47,477 bases of DNA from JAZMZS01 sp045120955. GTDB lineage: Bacteria > Bacillota > Clostridia > Oscillospirales > CAG-272. Position numbers and translations under genes: made by a program. The stretch is from NCBI GenBank assembly GCA_045120955.1, contig JBGVFH010000090.1:1-47477 (forward strand). The letters are read 5' to 3'. Below the pieces are notes generated by a model. The model was not told the origin of the DNA. It did not search any database and saw only the letters and a list, made by a program, of their open reading frames with translations. Shown here in pieces: positions 24,323-33,210 of this stretch (within the stretch, counting starts at the first letter, position 1; every line of letters begins with the position of its first letter).

Positions 24323-25150
24323 ATGAAAATAAAAGAGCAGGTCATCACCAGCCGTGCAAATCCGCTCGTATTGGCGGTTGCAGGGCTTGAGAAAAAGCGT
24401 GAACGAGATAAGCGGGGACTGTTCTGCTGTGACGGGAAAAAGCTGTGCTTTGAGTATATAAAAAACTGCGGTGCGCCCTTGCACCTTTTTGTAAATGAAA
24501 AAAACAGCGGCACCCTTTTACCCGAGCTTGAGATGGCGGAGCGTGTATGCGGCGTCGAGCTCGAGGTGACTTTGACAGGGGACGGCGCATTTTCAAAGAT
24601 GACAGAGCAAAAGGCGCCCGACGGCATCATATGCGTCGGAGAAAAAGAGAAGCTTGCACATGAAAGAGTGTCGGAGTTTGAGGGGAATTTTGACGGCGAG
24701 AGGATAATCATGCTCGACTCGCTCAGGGATACGGGCAATGTCGGCACGGTCATCAGAACGGCGCTTGCGTTCGGCTTTGACAGAGTGGTGCTGTCCTCGG
24801 ACTGCGCCGATATATACAGCGCAAAGACACTAAGAGCTTCTATGGGAGCGATATTCTGCATGAAAATAACGGTAACGGACAGTCTCTGCGATGCTGTGCA
24901 TTACTTTACCGAGCACGGCAGACGTGTTTTTGCGGCGGAGCTCAGAGACAATGCGGTGTCGCTTGACGATACAGACATTAGAGAAAGTGACATTTTTATT
25001 ATCGGAAACGAGGGACACGGCATCGAGGATGAGGTATCTGCTCTTTGCAGAAAAAGCGTGTACATTCCGATATCCGAGCGCTCGGAGTCGCTCAATGCCG
25101 CTGTTGCGGCATCGGTTATCATGTGGCATCAGCGAATGTCGTTTAGGTGA
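24323..25150 (+). CDS. TrmH/SpoU-family RNA 2'-O-methyltransferase
   Basis: 275 residues. The knotted SPOUT domain shows the three motifs: LRDTGNVGTVIRTALAFG, FIIGNEGHGIEDE and YIPISERSESLNAAVAAS. An N-terminal L30e-like substrate-binding region precedes them. It methylates ribose in rRNA or tRNA; the exact target is not clear. A SpoU gene after rplT is common in Firmicutes, often annotated as 23S rRNA methyltransferase. Confidence 0.9.
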   Translation: MKIKEQVITSRANPLVLAVAGLEKKRERDKRGLFCCDGKKLCFEYIKNCGAPLHLFVNEKNSGTLLPELEMAERVCGVELEVTLTGDGAFSKMTEQKAPDGIICVGEKEKLAHERVSEFEGNFDGERIIMLDSLRDTGNVGTVIRTALAFGFDRVVLSSDCADIYSAKTLRASMGAIFCMKITVTDSLCDAVHYFTEHGRRVFAAELRDNAVSLDDTDIRESDIFIIGNEGHGIEDEVSALCRKSVYIPISERSESLNAAVAASVIMWHQRMSFR

Positions 25151-25152
25151 TG

Positions 25153-25180
25153 CAAAAACAGCGGGGCTGTTTTTGATTTT
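25153..25180 (+). terminator. hairpin after the trmH-like gene
   Basis: CAAAAACAG (25153-25161) pairs with CTGTTTTTG (25167-25175) around CGGGG, followed by ATTTTG. It starts two bases past the stop codon and could partly terminate before dprA. Confidence 0.6.
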
Positions 25181-25200
25181 GTCAGCGAGAGGTGTATGCT

Positions 25201-26535
25201 TTGAAAAAGGACGACTACAAAATTTACTATATATGGCTCAGCTCCGCAATCAACCGTTCGTATGCTGTATACAGGGAGCTTGTCGAAGCATTCGGCTCCG
25301 TATACGATATATATACGGCAGACTGCGATGACTACGCTTATCTCGGCGGCAGGGCAGAGCGCTATATCGAAGCACTCTGCGACAAAAATATCTCCGATGC
25401 CGTTAAGATCACGGATTATTGCTCGCTGTCAGGCATAAGTATTGTAACGTACGAGGATGAGGTATATCCGTCTTTGCTCAAGGATATAGAAAACCCGCCG
25501 CTCGTGCTCTACATCCGAGGGAAAATGCCCGATTTTGAAAGAAAGCTCCACATAGCCGTTGTGGGCACACGCAGTATGACCGATTACGGGAAATGCGTTG
25601 CGTACAATATCGGATATTCTCTGTCAAAAAACGGTGCCGTAGTCGTAAGCGGCATGGCACTGGGCAACGATTCAGTTGCGATGTGTGCGGCGCTTGATGC
25701 GGGTGCGGGATGTATAGGGGTGCTTGGTTGCGGCGTTGATATAGCATATCCGCCTCAGCACGCATATTTTATGCGTCAGGTGGCAAAGAAGGGGGCGCTT
25801 ATCAGCGAATACCCTCCCGGTACGAGGGCAGAGCCAAAGCATTTTCCGCAGAGAAACAGAATAATCAGCGGACTGTGCCGTGCGACTCTTTTAGTCGAGG
25901 GCGACAAAAAGAGCGGTGCTATGATAACCGCAAGATGCGCCGAAGCACAAGGCAGAAAGCTGTACGCAGTACCCGGCAAGGTAGGCGAGAGGTCGAGCGA
26001 GGGAGCACTGGCTCTTATCGGTGAAGGTGCGGCTGTGGCTACTTGTGCAAATGATATTTTGAAGGAATACGCATTTCTCTACAGAGGAAAAATAGACCTC
26101 AGAACGCACGAGGAATATTCCTCGGAGAAAATAGACACACTTTTGTCAGCCAGAGAGATCAAGGCAGGCAAAACGAAAATTGATGCTCCTCGTCCGCCGA
26201 GCCGTCAGACAAGCGGGCAAGGACAAAGAACCGAAAGCAAAAAAGAAAGCAACAGACCCGTCAGGGTCAGTATCTTCGACTCTTTCAAGCTTAAGACTAA
26301 AAAGAGCGCAGAGAGCACCGAGGACTTGGCGGGCAACGAAAAGCAAAATAAGACTGCCTGCCTCTCTCCCGAGCTTTTGCGTGTGTATGAAAAGCTGCCC
26401 AAAAATGAGATATTTGCCGCAGACGATGCGGAAAAATACGGCGTGGGCGTGAAAGAGTTTTTATCGGCGGTAACAATGCTCGAGATATATGGGCTTGCAC
26501 GGGCTTATCCCGGCGGCAGATATACCGTAGAGTGA
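25201..26535 (+). CDS. dprA: DprA/Smf DNA-processing protein
   Basis: 444 residues from a TTG start. DprA loads RecA on incoming single-stranded DNA during transformation. The Rossmann core is VVGTRSMTDYG, then VVSGMALGNDSVA, LGCGVDIAYPP, and FPQRNRIISGL, with a C-terminal winged helix (about 380-444). The usual SGxARGID motif reads SGMALGNDS here. An upstream in-frame GTG (25192) overlaps the ribosome-binding site GAGAGGTG, which is ideally spaced from the TTG, so TTG is preferred. A charged linker (about 300-375) separates the two domains. Confidence 0.92.
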   Translation: MKKDDYKIYYIWLSSAINRSYAVYRELVEAFGSVYDIYTADCDDYAYLGGRAERYIEALCDKNISDAVKITDYCSLSGISIVTYEDEVYPSLLKDIENPPLVLYIRGKMPDFERKLHIAVVGTRSMTDYGKCVAYNIGYSLSKNGAVVVSGMALGNDSVAMCAALDAGAGCIGVLGCGVDIAYPPQHAYFMRQVAKKGALISEYPPGTRAEPKHFPQRNRIISGLCRATLLVEGDKKSGAMITARCAEAQGRKLYAVPGKVGERSSEGALALIGEGAAVATCANDILKEYAFLYRGKIDLRTHEEYSSEKIDTLLSAREIKAGKTKIDAPRPPSRQTSGQGQRTESKKESNRPVRVSIFDSFKLKTKKSAESTEDLAGNEKQNKTACLSPELLRVYEKLPKNEIFAADDAEKYGVGVKEFLSAVTMLEIYGLARAYPGGRYTVE

Positions 26536-26600
26536 AATGTGGAAATATATATAAATGTGCGTTAATATCGCAAAGGATAAATAGATCAAACGGAGGTAGA

Positions 26601-26645
26601 ATGCCCGACGGGGCTTGTGAATATGGCAAATTTGGTTATTGTTGA
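26601..26645 (+). CDS. short ORF overlapping the topA start (possible leader peptide)
   Basis: Fourteen codons (ATG at 26601, TGA at 26643-26645) in a different frame from topA. It holds the only good Shine-Dalgarno sequence in the gap: GGAGG four bases before its ATG. It overlaps topA by 23 bases from the ATG at 26623. It could couple or throttle topA translation, or the ribosome-binding site could serve topA directly at long spacing. Expression is unproven. Confidence 0.3.
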   Translation: MPDGACEYGKFGYC

Positions 26646-28920
26646 GTCTCCTGCAAAGGCGAGTACCATAAAGGGATATCTCGGAAGCAACTACAAGGTC
26701 ATTGCATCAAAAGGACACGTCAGAGACCTTCCCAAAAGTACGCTCGGCGTTGATATAGACAACGGCTTTGAGGCTCATTATATAAATATCAGAGGAAAAG
26801 GGGATCTGATAAAGACCCTCAAAAAGGAAGCGAAAAACGCCTCCAAAGTATTTCTCGCAACCGACCCTGACCGTGAGGGCGAAGCAATATCATGGCATCT
26901 TACAACGGCTCTCGGAATACCGGCAGACAAGTCGTGCCGTATAAGCTTTAATGAGATAACAAAGACTGCCGTAAAGGATGCGGTAAAGCATCCAAGACCA
27001 ATAGACATGGACCTCGTAAACAGCCAGCAGGCGAGAAGAATTCTTGACAGGATCGTTGGCTACAAGCTCAGTCCGTTTCTTTGGAAAAGCGTCAAGAGCG
27101 GGCTTAGCGCAGGAAGAGTGCAAAGCGTCGCTACAAAGATAATAGTTGACCGTGAAGAGGAAATAAATGCGTTTGTCCCCGAGGAATATTGGACGGTTGA
27201 TGCGATACTCGTAAACGGCGAGGGCGTATCGTTTGAAGCGAGATATTTCGGAGATGACTCGAAAAAGAAAAAGATAAGCTCGGGAGAGCAGGCAGAGAGT
27301 ATATTGCGTGACTGCGAGGGAAAGGCATTCGTTTGCCGCAATATCAAAAAGAGCAAAAAGCAGAAAATGCCCGCACCTCCTTTTACTACGTCTACCATGC
27401 AGCAGGAAGCGTCAAGAAAGCTCGGCTTTCAGTCGGCACGCATCATGAAGGTGGCGCAGGAGCTCTATGAAGGTATAAATCTCGGTGCGGAATACGGCGG
27501 AGTACACGGTCTTATCACATATATGCGTACAGACTCGCTGAGAATATCCGCCGAGGCACAGTCTGCCGCCTCCGAGTATATAAAGGGCAAGTTCGGAGAC
27601 AGATATGCCCCTGTAAATCCGAATGTATACAAGTCAAAGAACGCAAACACGCAGGATGCGCACGAGGCAATACGTCCGTCAGATGTCGGCATCGAGCCTC
27701 AGAAAATAAAAAAGCTGCTCACCTCAGATCAGTTCAAGCTTTACAAGCTCATATGGGAGAGATTTGTGGCGAGTCAGATGTCTGCGGCGGTGCTTAACAC
27801 CGTGAGCGTGGACTTTAACTGTGACAAGCACGTGTTCCGCTCCACCGGAACAACGGTTGAGTTTCAGGGATACATGGCACTGTACGAGGAAAGCTCGGAT
27901 GAAGGTGCAAGAAACGCTTTTTCACGTGATGTGGAGACGCTTTTGCCTCCGCTTAGCGACGGGGAGAGTGTGAGAGCGGATAAGATAGGTGCAAATCAGC
28001 ATTTCACCGAGCCGCCCGCACATTTTACGGAGGCATCTCTTATAAAGTTCCTTGAAGAAAAGGGAATTGGCAGACCTAGTACCTACACACCTATTATCAC
28101 AACGATAATCGCAAGAGGATATGTAAAGCGTGAGGCAAAGATCCTGCGCCCGACTCCGCTTGGCGAGATAACTACGAAGCTGATGAACGAGAGCTTTCCC
28201 GATATCGTAAACTACGAGTTTACGGCTAATATGGAGGATAAGCTCGACAAGATAGAAAACGGCGGCTACAGCATGGAGAGCGTGCTCTCCGAGTTTTACG
28301 AGGGCTTTGCAAAGGAGCTTGAAGCTGCAAGTGAAAAGGTAAAGCGTGAGGACATTGAGATACCGAGCGAGCAGACGGACATAGTTTGCGACAAGTGCGG
28401 AAGTATCATGATAGTCAAAAACGGGCGCTTCGGCAAATTTGCCGCCTGCCCCAATTATCCCGCCTGCAAAAAAACAAAGCCGCTCGGAAAAGACGGCAAG
28501 CTTTTGGAAAAAGAAGAAAAGCCCGTCGTTGTGGCTGACTTCAAGTGTGAGATATGTGGAGCGGACATGGTGATAAGAAGCGGAAGATACGGCAGCTTTT
28601 ATGCCTGCTCCGACTATCCCAAGTGCAAAAATACGAAGCAAATAACAAAGGATACGGGTGTAAGCTGTCCCGACTGCGGCGCTAAAATAGTAACGAAGCA
28701 CGGCAAAAACAGAACGGTGTTTTACAGTTGTGAGCGTTATCCCGAGTGCAGCTTTTCATCATGGGATGCGCCCACCAACGAAAAATGCCCCGACTGCGGC
28801 GGTATGCTCTTTATAAAAAAAGGCAAAAATCTTCTTGTGTGCCGCAACAAGGAATGCGGCTACAAAAGAGAACAGCCGGCAGACCTGACGGCAGAGCAGA
28901 CATCGGAACAAAACGACTGA
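26623..28920 (+). CDS. topA: DNA topoisomerase I
   Basis: 765 residues from ATG at 26623; a GTG at 26617 is an alternative. It relaxes negative supercoils by a tyrosine-linked single-strand break. The TOPRIM motif is NLVIVESPAKA and ATDPDREGEAISWH; the catalytic tyrosine is Y300 in TYMRTDS. The C-terminus carries four cysteine zinc-ribbon repeats (CDKCG, CEICG, CPDCG, CPDCG, each with a second pair of cysteines). It follows dprA, the usual dprA-topA-trmFO order. Confidence 0.97.
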   Translation: MANLVIVESPAKASTIKGYLGSNYKVIASKGHVRDLPKSTLGVDIDNGFEAHYINIRGKGDLIKTLKKEAKNASKVFLATDPDREGEAISWHLTTALGIPADKSCRISFNEITKTAVKDAVKHPRPIDMDLVNSQQARRILDRIVGYKLSPFLWKSVKSGLSAGRVQSVATKIIVDREEEINAFVPEEYWTVDAILVNGEGVSFEARYFGDDSKKKKISSGEQAESILRDCEGKAFVCRNIKKSKKQKMPAPPFTTSTMQQEASRKLGFQSARIMKVAQELYEGINLGAEYGGVHGLITYMRTDSLRISAEAQSAASEYIKGKFGDRYAPVNPNVYKSKNANTQDAHEAIRPSDVGIEPQKIKKLLTSDQFKLYKLIWERFVASQMSAAVLNTVSVDFNCDKHVFRSTGTTVEFQGYMALYEESSDEGARNAFSRDVETLLPPLSDGESVRADKIGANQHFTEPPAHFTEASLIKFLEEKGIGRPSTYTPIITTIIARGYVKREAKILRPTPLGEITTKLMNESFPDIVNYEFTANMEDKLDKIENGGYSMESVLSEFYEGFAKELEAASEKVKREDIEIPSEQTDIVCDKCGSIMIVKNGRFGKFAACPNYPACKKTKPLGKDGKLLEKEEKPVVVADFKCEICGADMVIRSGRYGSFYACSDYPKCKNTKQITKDTGVSCPDCGAKIVTKHGKNRTVFYSCERYPECSFSSWDAPTNEKCPDCGGMLFIKKGKNLLVCRNKECGYKREQPADLTAEQTSEQND

Positions 28921-28935
28921 TCACGGATTGAAAAA

Positions 28936-30285
28936 ATGAATGAAACAGTAAATATTTACGGTGCCGGACTTGCGGGATGCGAGGCGGCATGGCAGGCGGC
29001 AGAGCTTGGTGCGAAGGTCAAGCTTTTCGAGATGAAGCCGAGCAAAAGAACCCCCGCCCACCACAGCGACGGATATGCGGAGCTTGTCTGCTCGAACTCC
29101 TTGCGCTCGGACCAGCTCTCGAATGCCGTTGGACTTTTAAAAGAGGAAATGCACCGTCTCGGCTCGCTTATCATGGAGGCGGCATATAAAAACAGAGTAG
29201 CGGCAGGTGCGGCGCTTGCAGTGGACAGAGAGGGATTTTCCCGATATATTACGGAAAAGATAAACTCGCACCCGAACATCACTGTGATAAGCGAGGAGAT
29301 GCTGAGTATTCCGGAAGACGGCATCACCGTCGTTGCGACAGGACCGCTTACCTCAGACGGCATGGCTGAGCATATAGGGACGCTTTTCGGGAGCGGTCTG
29401 CACTTTTTTGATGCGGCGGCACCCATAGTGGATTACTCAAGCATTGATATGACAAAGGCATTCTTTGCCTCAAGATATGGAAAAGGGGACCCCGACTACA
29501 TTAATTGCCCGATGAACAATGAGCAGTACGATGCTTTCTACGAAGCACTTGTCGGCGCAAGAGAAGCGTCGCTAAAGGACTTTGACCGTGAGTCGCAAAA
29601 GGACCTTACGGTATTTGAGGGATGTATGCCCGTTGAGGTCATGGCACGCAGAGGAAAGGACACTCTGCGCTTCGGTCCTATGAAGCCTGTCGGGCTTAAC
29701 AACCCCGTGACAGGCGAGGAATACTATGCTGTCGTACAGCTCCGCCGTGACAATACTGCGGGAAGTATGTACAACATCGTAGGCTTTCAGACTCATCTTG
29801 CGATAGATGAGCAAAAGAGAGTTTTCTCGATGATACCCGGACTTGAAAATGCGGAATTTCTGCGCTTCGGTGTTATGCACAGAAACACATATATAAACTC
29901 CCCTGAGCATCTGAGCTCCGACTATTCGATGAAAAACAGACCGAACGTCTTTTTTGCAGGACAGATGACGGGCGTTGAGGGGTATATAGAGTCGGCCTCC
30001 TCCGGATTTGTTGCGGGAATTAATGCGGCGGCAAGGGCACTCGGGATAACCGTTCCGTCATTTGATGACAGAACGGGCATCGGAGCTCTTGCAAAGTATA
30101 TAAGCGAAGGCGGAAGAGGGAATTTTGTACCGATGAATGTAAACTTCGGTATTATTGCGCCACCCGATAAAAAGGTAAAGGGAGGCAAAAAGGTGAGAAA
30201 CGAGGCTCTGAGTGCCCGTTCTCTTGAAATAATCGACATTGCCGCAGAAGAGCTTTTGCGGCTTAGACAGAGGGAAAACATATGA
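28936..30285 (+). CDS. trmFO: TrmFO, folate-dependent tRNA m5U54 methyltransferase
   Basis: 449 residues. It uses methylenetetrahydrofolate and FAD to methylate U54 in the T-loop of tRNA. The FAD-binding N-terminus is NIYGAGLAGCEAAWQ, then ELVCSNSLRSDQLSNAVGLL, the catalytic ERGCMP-like EGCMPVE, and FAGQMTGVEGYIESA. It begins 15 bases past the topA stop and overlaps plsX by four bases. Confidence 0.97.
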   Translation: MNETVNIYGAGLAGCEAAWQAAELGAKVKLFEMKPSKRTPAHHSDGYAELVCSNSLRSDQLSNAVGLLKEEMHRLGSLIMEAAYKNRVAAGAALAVDREGFSRYITEKINSHPNITVISEEMLSIPEDGITVVATGPLTSDGMAEHIGTLFGSGLHFFDAAAPIVDYSSIDMTKAFFASRYGKGDPDYINCPMNNEQYDAFYEALVGAREASLKDFDRESQKDLTVFEGCMPVEVMARRGKDTLRFGPMKPVGLNNPVTGEEYYAVVQLRRDNTAGSMYNIVGFQTHLAIDEQKRVFSMIPGLENAEFLRFGVMHRNTYINSPEHLSSDYSMKNRPNVFFAGQMTGVEGYIESASSGFVAGINAAARALGITVPSFDDRTGIGALAKYISEGGRGNFVPMNVNFGIIAPPDKKVKGGKKVRNEALSARSLEIIDIAAEELLRLRQRENI

Positions 30286-31355
30286 GAATTGCAGTTGATG
30301 TAATGAGCGGCGATAACGCTCCTCTTGAGCTTATAAAGGGAGCAGTTGAGGCTGCGGCGGAGTTTGATGCCGATATAGTTCTTTGCGGAGACGAGGGTAT
30401 CATAAACTACGTTGCTTTTCAGAATGATATAGACATTTCCCGCATGAGTATAAAGCATGCCTCGCAGGTCATTGTCATGGAGGATGCACCGCTGTGCGTC
30501 ATGAAAGAGAAGAGGGACTCGTCTATGGCGGCAGGACTTGATATGCTTGCGCATGGCGAGGTAGATGCGTTTATCTCTGCGGGTAATACGGGAGCGCTTT
30601 TGGCGGGCTCCACTCTTATCGTTCGAAGAATAAAGGGTATCAAGCGTGCGGCAATAGCAACGGTACTGCCGTTTTCACCTCCGGTGCTTCTCGTTGACTC
30701 GGGAGCAAACGTAGAGGTAGCGCCGAGGGACTATGTGCAGTTCGGCGTTATGGGCTCCGCCTATGCAGAAAAGCTCTTTGAGCTTCACCGTGCAAGAGTG
30801 GGACTTCTCAACAACGGCACGGAATACAACAAGGGTACCCCTCGGACGAAGGAAGCGTATCAGTATCTTTCCGAGTGCGGGGAGATAGATTTTGTCGGAA
30901 ACATAGAGGGAAAAACTATACCGTTTGACAGCTGTGATGTGCTTGTCACGGACGGTTTTTGCGGAAATGTGGTATTGAAATTCGCCGAGGGCATGGGCGC
31001 TCTTATGATAAAAACGATGAAGGAGATGTTCACACGCAACACTCTGACAAAGCTCAGCGCCCTTGCGATGAAGGAGCAGTTGAAAGAAGTGAAAAAGACC
31101 TTCAATGCGTCTGAGTACGGAGGCGCACCCCTGCTCGGAATATCAAAGCCGGTAATCAAGGCGCACGGCTCTTCTGATGCGTTTGCTCTCAAAAATGCGG
31201 TCAAGCAGGCTATAAACTATGCCGGCAGCGGTATTATCCGTGATATATCGAGATATATACAGTCGGAGAGCGAAAAGCAAGCGCAGGCAAAAGATGCGGC
31301 AGAGAGCGCCGCACCCGATTCCGCAGACGGAGAGGGACAAAAGGATAACGATTAA
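30282..31355 (+). CDS. plsX: PlsX, phosphate acyltransferase
   Basis: 357 residues. It makes acyl-phosphate from acyl-ACP for phospholipid synthesis. The N-terminus RIAVDVMSGDNAPLELIKGA, the loop SAGNTGALL, and EYNKGTPRTKEAY are family hallmarks. The ATG overlaps the trmFO stop by four bases. A charged Ala/Asp-rich tail of about 30 residues is extra. The acpP gene that usually follows is absent; rnc starts 14 bases later. Confidence 0.96.
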   Translation: MRIAVDVMSGDNAPLELIKGAVEAAAEFDADIVLCGDEGIINYVAFQNDIDISRMSIKHASQVIVMEDAPLCVMKEKRDSSMAAGLDMLAHGEVDAFISAGNTGALLAGSTLIVRRIKGIKRAAIATVLPFSPPVLLVDSGANVEVAPRDYVQFGVMGSAYAEKLFELHRARVGLLNNGTEYNKGTPRTKEAYQYLSECGEIDFVGNIEGKTIPFDSCDVLVTDGFCGNVVLKFAEGMGALMIKTMKEMFTRNTLTKLSALAMKEQLKEVKKTFNASEYGGAPLLGISKPVIKAHGSSDAFALKNAVKQAINYAGSGIIRDISRYIQSESEKQAQAKDAAESAAPDSADGEGQKDND

Positions 31356-31369
31356 AAGGAAGTGAGAAT

Positions 31370-32101
31370 GTGAAAAACGCTTTTTTGAGTACGGCGGCAG
31401 AGCTTGAGGCGAAAATAGGCTATGTTTTTGAAAATAAAGAAATATTACGGCTTGCTCTGACTCATTCTTCTTATGCAAACGAGATAAAAGCGAAAAACAA
31501 GCACGCATTGTGCAACGAACGGCTCGAATTTCTCGGTGACAGCATACTTTCGCTTGTCACAAGCGAATATATCTTCTCCGAGTACACGCACCTGCCCGAG
31601 GGAGAGCTGACAAAGATAAGAGCTGATGCGGTATGCGAGGAAGCACTCTCTGAGTATTCACAGCATATAGCGCTCGGTTCGTATTTGTTTCTCGGTCACG
31701 GAGAGGAGCTAAACGGCGGCAGAGAGCGCAAGAGCATATGCGCAGATGCTTTCGAGGCTCTTATTGCAGCTATATATACCGACTCGAAAAACAAGGGCGA
31801 CGACCCCTTTGAATGTGCAAAGAGCTTTGTCTTGCCGTATGTGAGCAAACATATAAAGAATACTATGCTCAGCGGAAGCTCGGGAGACTACAAAACCAAG
31901 CTTCAGCAGATAGTACAGCAGGTAAACGGCGAGGTGCTCGAGTACGAGGTGGTAAGCGAGACAGGTCCCGATCACATGAAGATGTTTACGGTTGAGGCGC
32001 ATCTCAACAGCAATGTTATTGGTACGGGAAAAGGCAGGAGCAAGAGAGAAGCGGAGCAGGCGGCAGCACGTCAGGCGCTTGAGCTTTTCGGTGAGCAGTA
32101 A
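31370..32101 (+). CDS. rnc: ribonuclease III
   Basis: 243 residues. It cuts double-stranded RNA, including rRNA precursors. The signature NERLEFLGDSILSLV and the later ICADAFEALIAAIY carry the metal ligands; a C-terminal dsRNA-binding domain (about 165-240, KRSEAEQ-like KREAEQAAARQAL) follows. The start is GTG at 31370, with AAGGAAGTGAG upstream. Confidence 0.96.
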   Translation: MKNAFLSTAAELEAKIGYVFENKEILRLALTHSSYANEIKAKNKHALCNERLEFLGDSILSLVTSEYIFSEYTHLPEGELTKIRADAVCEEALSEYSQHIALGSYLFLGHGEELNGGRERKSICADAFEALIAAIYTDSKNKGDDPFECAKSFVLPYVSKHIKNTMLSGSSGDYKTKLQQIVQQVNGEVLEYEVVSETGPDHMKMFTVEAHLNSNVIGTGKGRSKREAEQAAARQALELFGEQ

Positions 32102-32161
32102 AATTCAGCTTCGGCGGTGAGGGGCGTATGTCTTTCATCGCCGTATCTTAAAAAGGGAAAA

Positions 32162-33193
32162 ATGAAAAAACAGAAAAGACATGTAAATATCCCCGTTTTT
32201 ATTCCGCATCTCGGATGTCCGAATATGTGCGTTTTTTGCAATCAACGCTCGATATCGGGTAAAATGAGCTTTGTCCCAGAGTCGGTAATATCGGATATAG
32301 AGGCGGTACTGTCAACCGTAGAGCGAGACAAGACCGACATAGAGCTTGCATTTTTCGGCGGCTCGTTTACGGGTATCGACAGAGATCTGATGATACGTCT
32401 GCTTGAAATAGGAAAAAGCTACCTTGACAGCGGCAAGATAGATTCTATGCGCTGCTCCACCCGTCCCGACTACATAGACTCAGAGATACTGTCTATCCTC
32501 GAAAAATACGGGATGAAAACGGTGGAGCTCGGGATACAAAGTATCAGTGACAGGGTGCTTTGCGAATGTAAGCGTGGACATACTGCGGCTCAGACACGGG
32601 TTGCGTGTGAAAGCGTGATTGCGGCTGGCTTTGAGCTTGTCGGGCAGATGATGATAGGACTGCCGGGTGCAGACCCCGAGAGTGAGCTTGAAACAGCAAA
32701 ATTCATATGTGATATCGGGGCGAGTGCGGCGAGAGTTTACCCGACGGTCGTTTTTTGCGGAACGGAGCTGAAGGATATGTGCGAGAGCCGTGCCTATACT
32801 CCCCTTACGCTTGATTGCGCCGTTGAGAGAACAAAAAACGTGCTCGATATATTTGACAGAGCATCCGTGCCCGTTATCAGAGTGGGACTGTGCGCAAGTG
32901 AAAATCTTGCGGATGCCGAGCAAGTGTACGCAGGTGCAAACGATGCGGCTATAGGTGAGATGGCTATGAGTGCGCTTTACCTTGAGCGTATATTCATCGA
33001 GCTTGACAAGTCCGATGCTGATTTTGTAGGTCGGCAATGCATTGTGTATGCGGCGGCAGGCTGTGTGTCGAAGATAGTTGGTCACAGACGTAAAAATAAG
33101 CTTGCTATTTTGAAAAAATATGGCTTTAAGTCGCTCAAAATTATTGAAAAAAGCGAGCTGATAGGTTATAATATAGAAATAGACATAAGATAA
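32162..33193 (+). CDS. radical SAM protein of the rnc-smc neighbourhood
   Basis: 343 residues from ATG at 32162, with GGGA just upstream; a longer upstream start gives unrelated residues. The iron-sulphur motif is CPNMCVFC (C-x3-C-x2-C) followed by FFGGSFTGI and VELGIQSISDRVL, as in Elp3/YhcC-like radical SAM enzymes. These use SAM and a 4Fe-4S cluster. The gene is conserved between rnc and smc in Clostridia, but no reaction is established that I can name. Confidence 0.85.
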   Translation: MKKQKRHVNIPVFIPHLGCPNMCVFCNQRSISGKMSFVPESVISDIEAVLSTVERDKTDIELAFFGGSFTGIDRDLMIRLLEIGKSYLDSGKIDSMRCSTRPDYIDSEILSILEKYGMKTVELGIQSISDRVLCECKRGHTAAQTRVACESVIAAGFELVGQMMIGLPGADPESELETAKFICDIGASAARVYPTVVFCGTELKDMCESRAYTPLTLDCAVERTKNVLDIFDRASVPVIRVGLCASENLADAEQVYAGANDAAIGEMAMSALYLERIFIELDKSDADFVGRQCIVYAAAGCVSKIVGHRRKNKLAILKKYGFKSLKIIEKSELIGYNIEIDIR

Positions 33194-33210
33194 GATACGG
33201 AGGAAGGTAA

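Noticed and set aside
27922..28701. 259-residue minus-strand ORF opposite topA
   Set aside because: Overlaps the conserved topA core and zinc ribbons; no promoter or ribosome-binding site on that strand.
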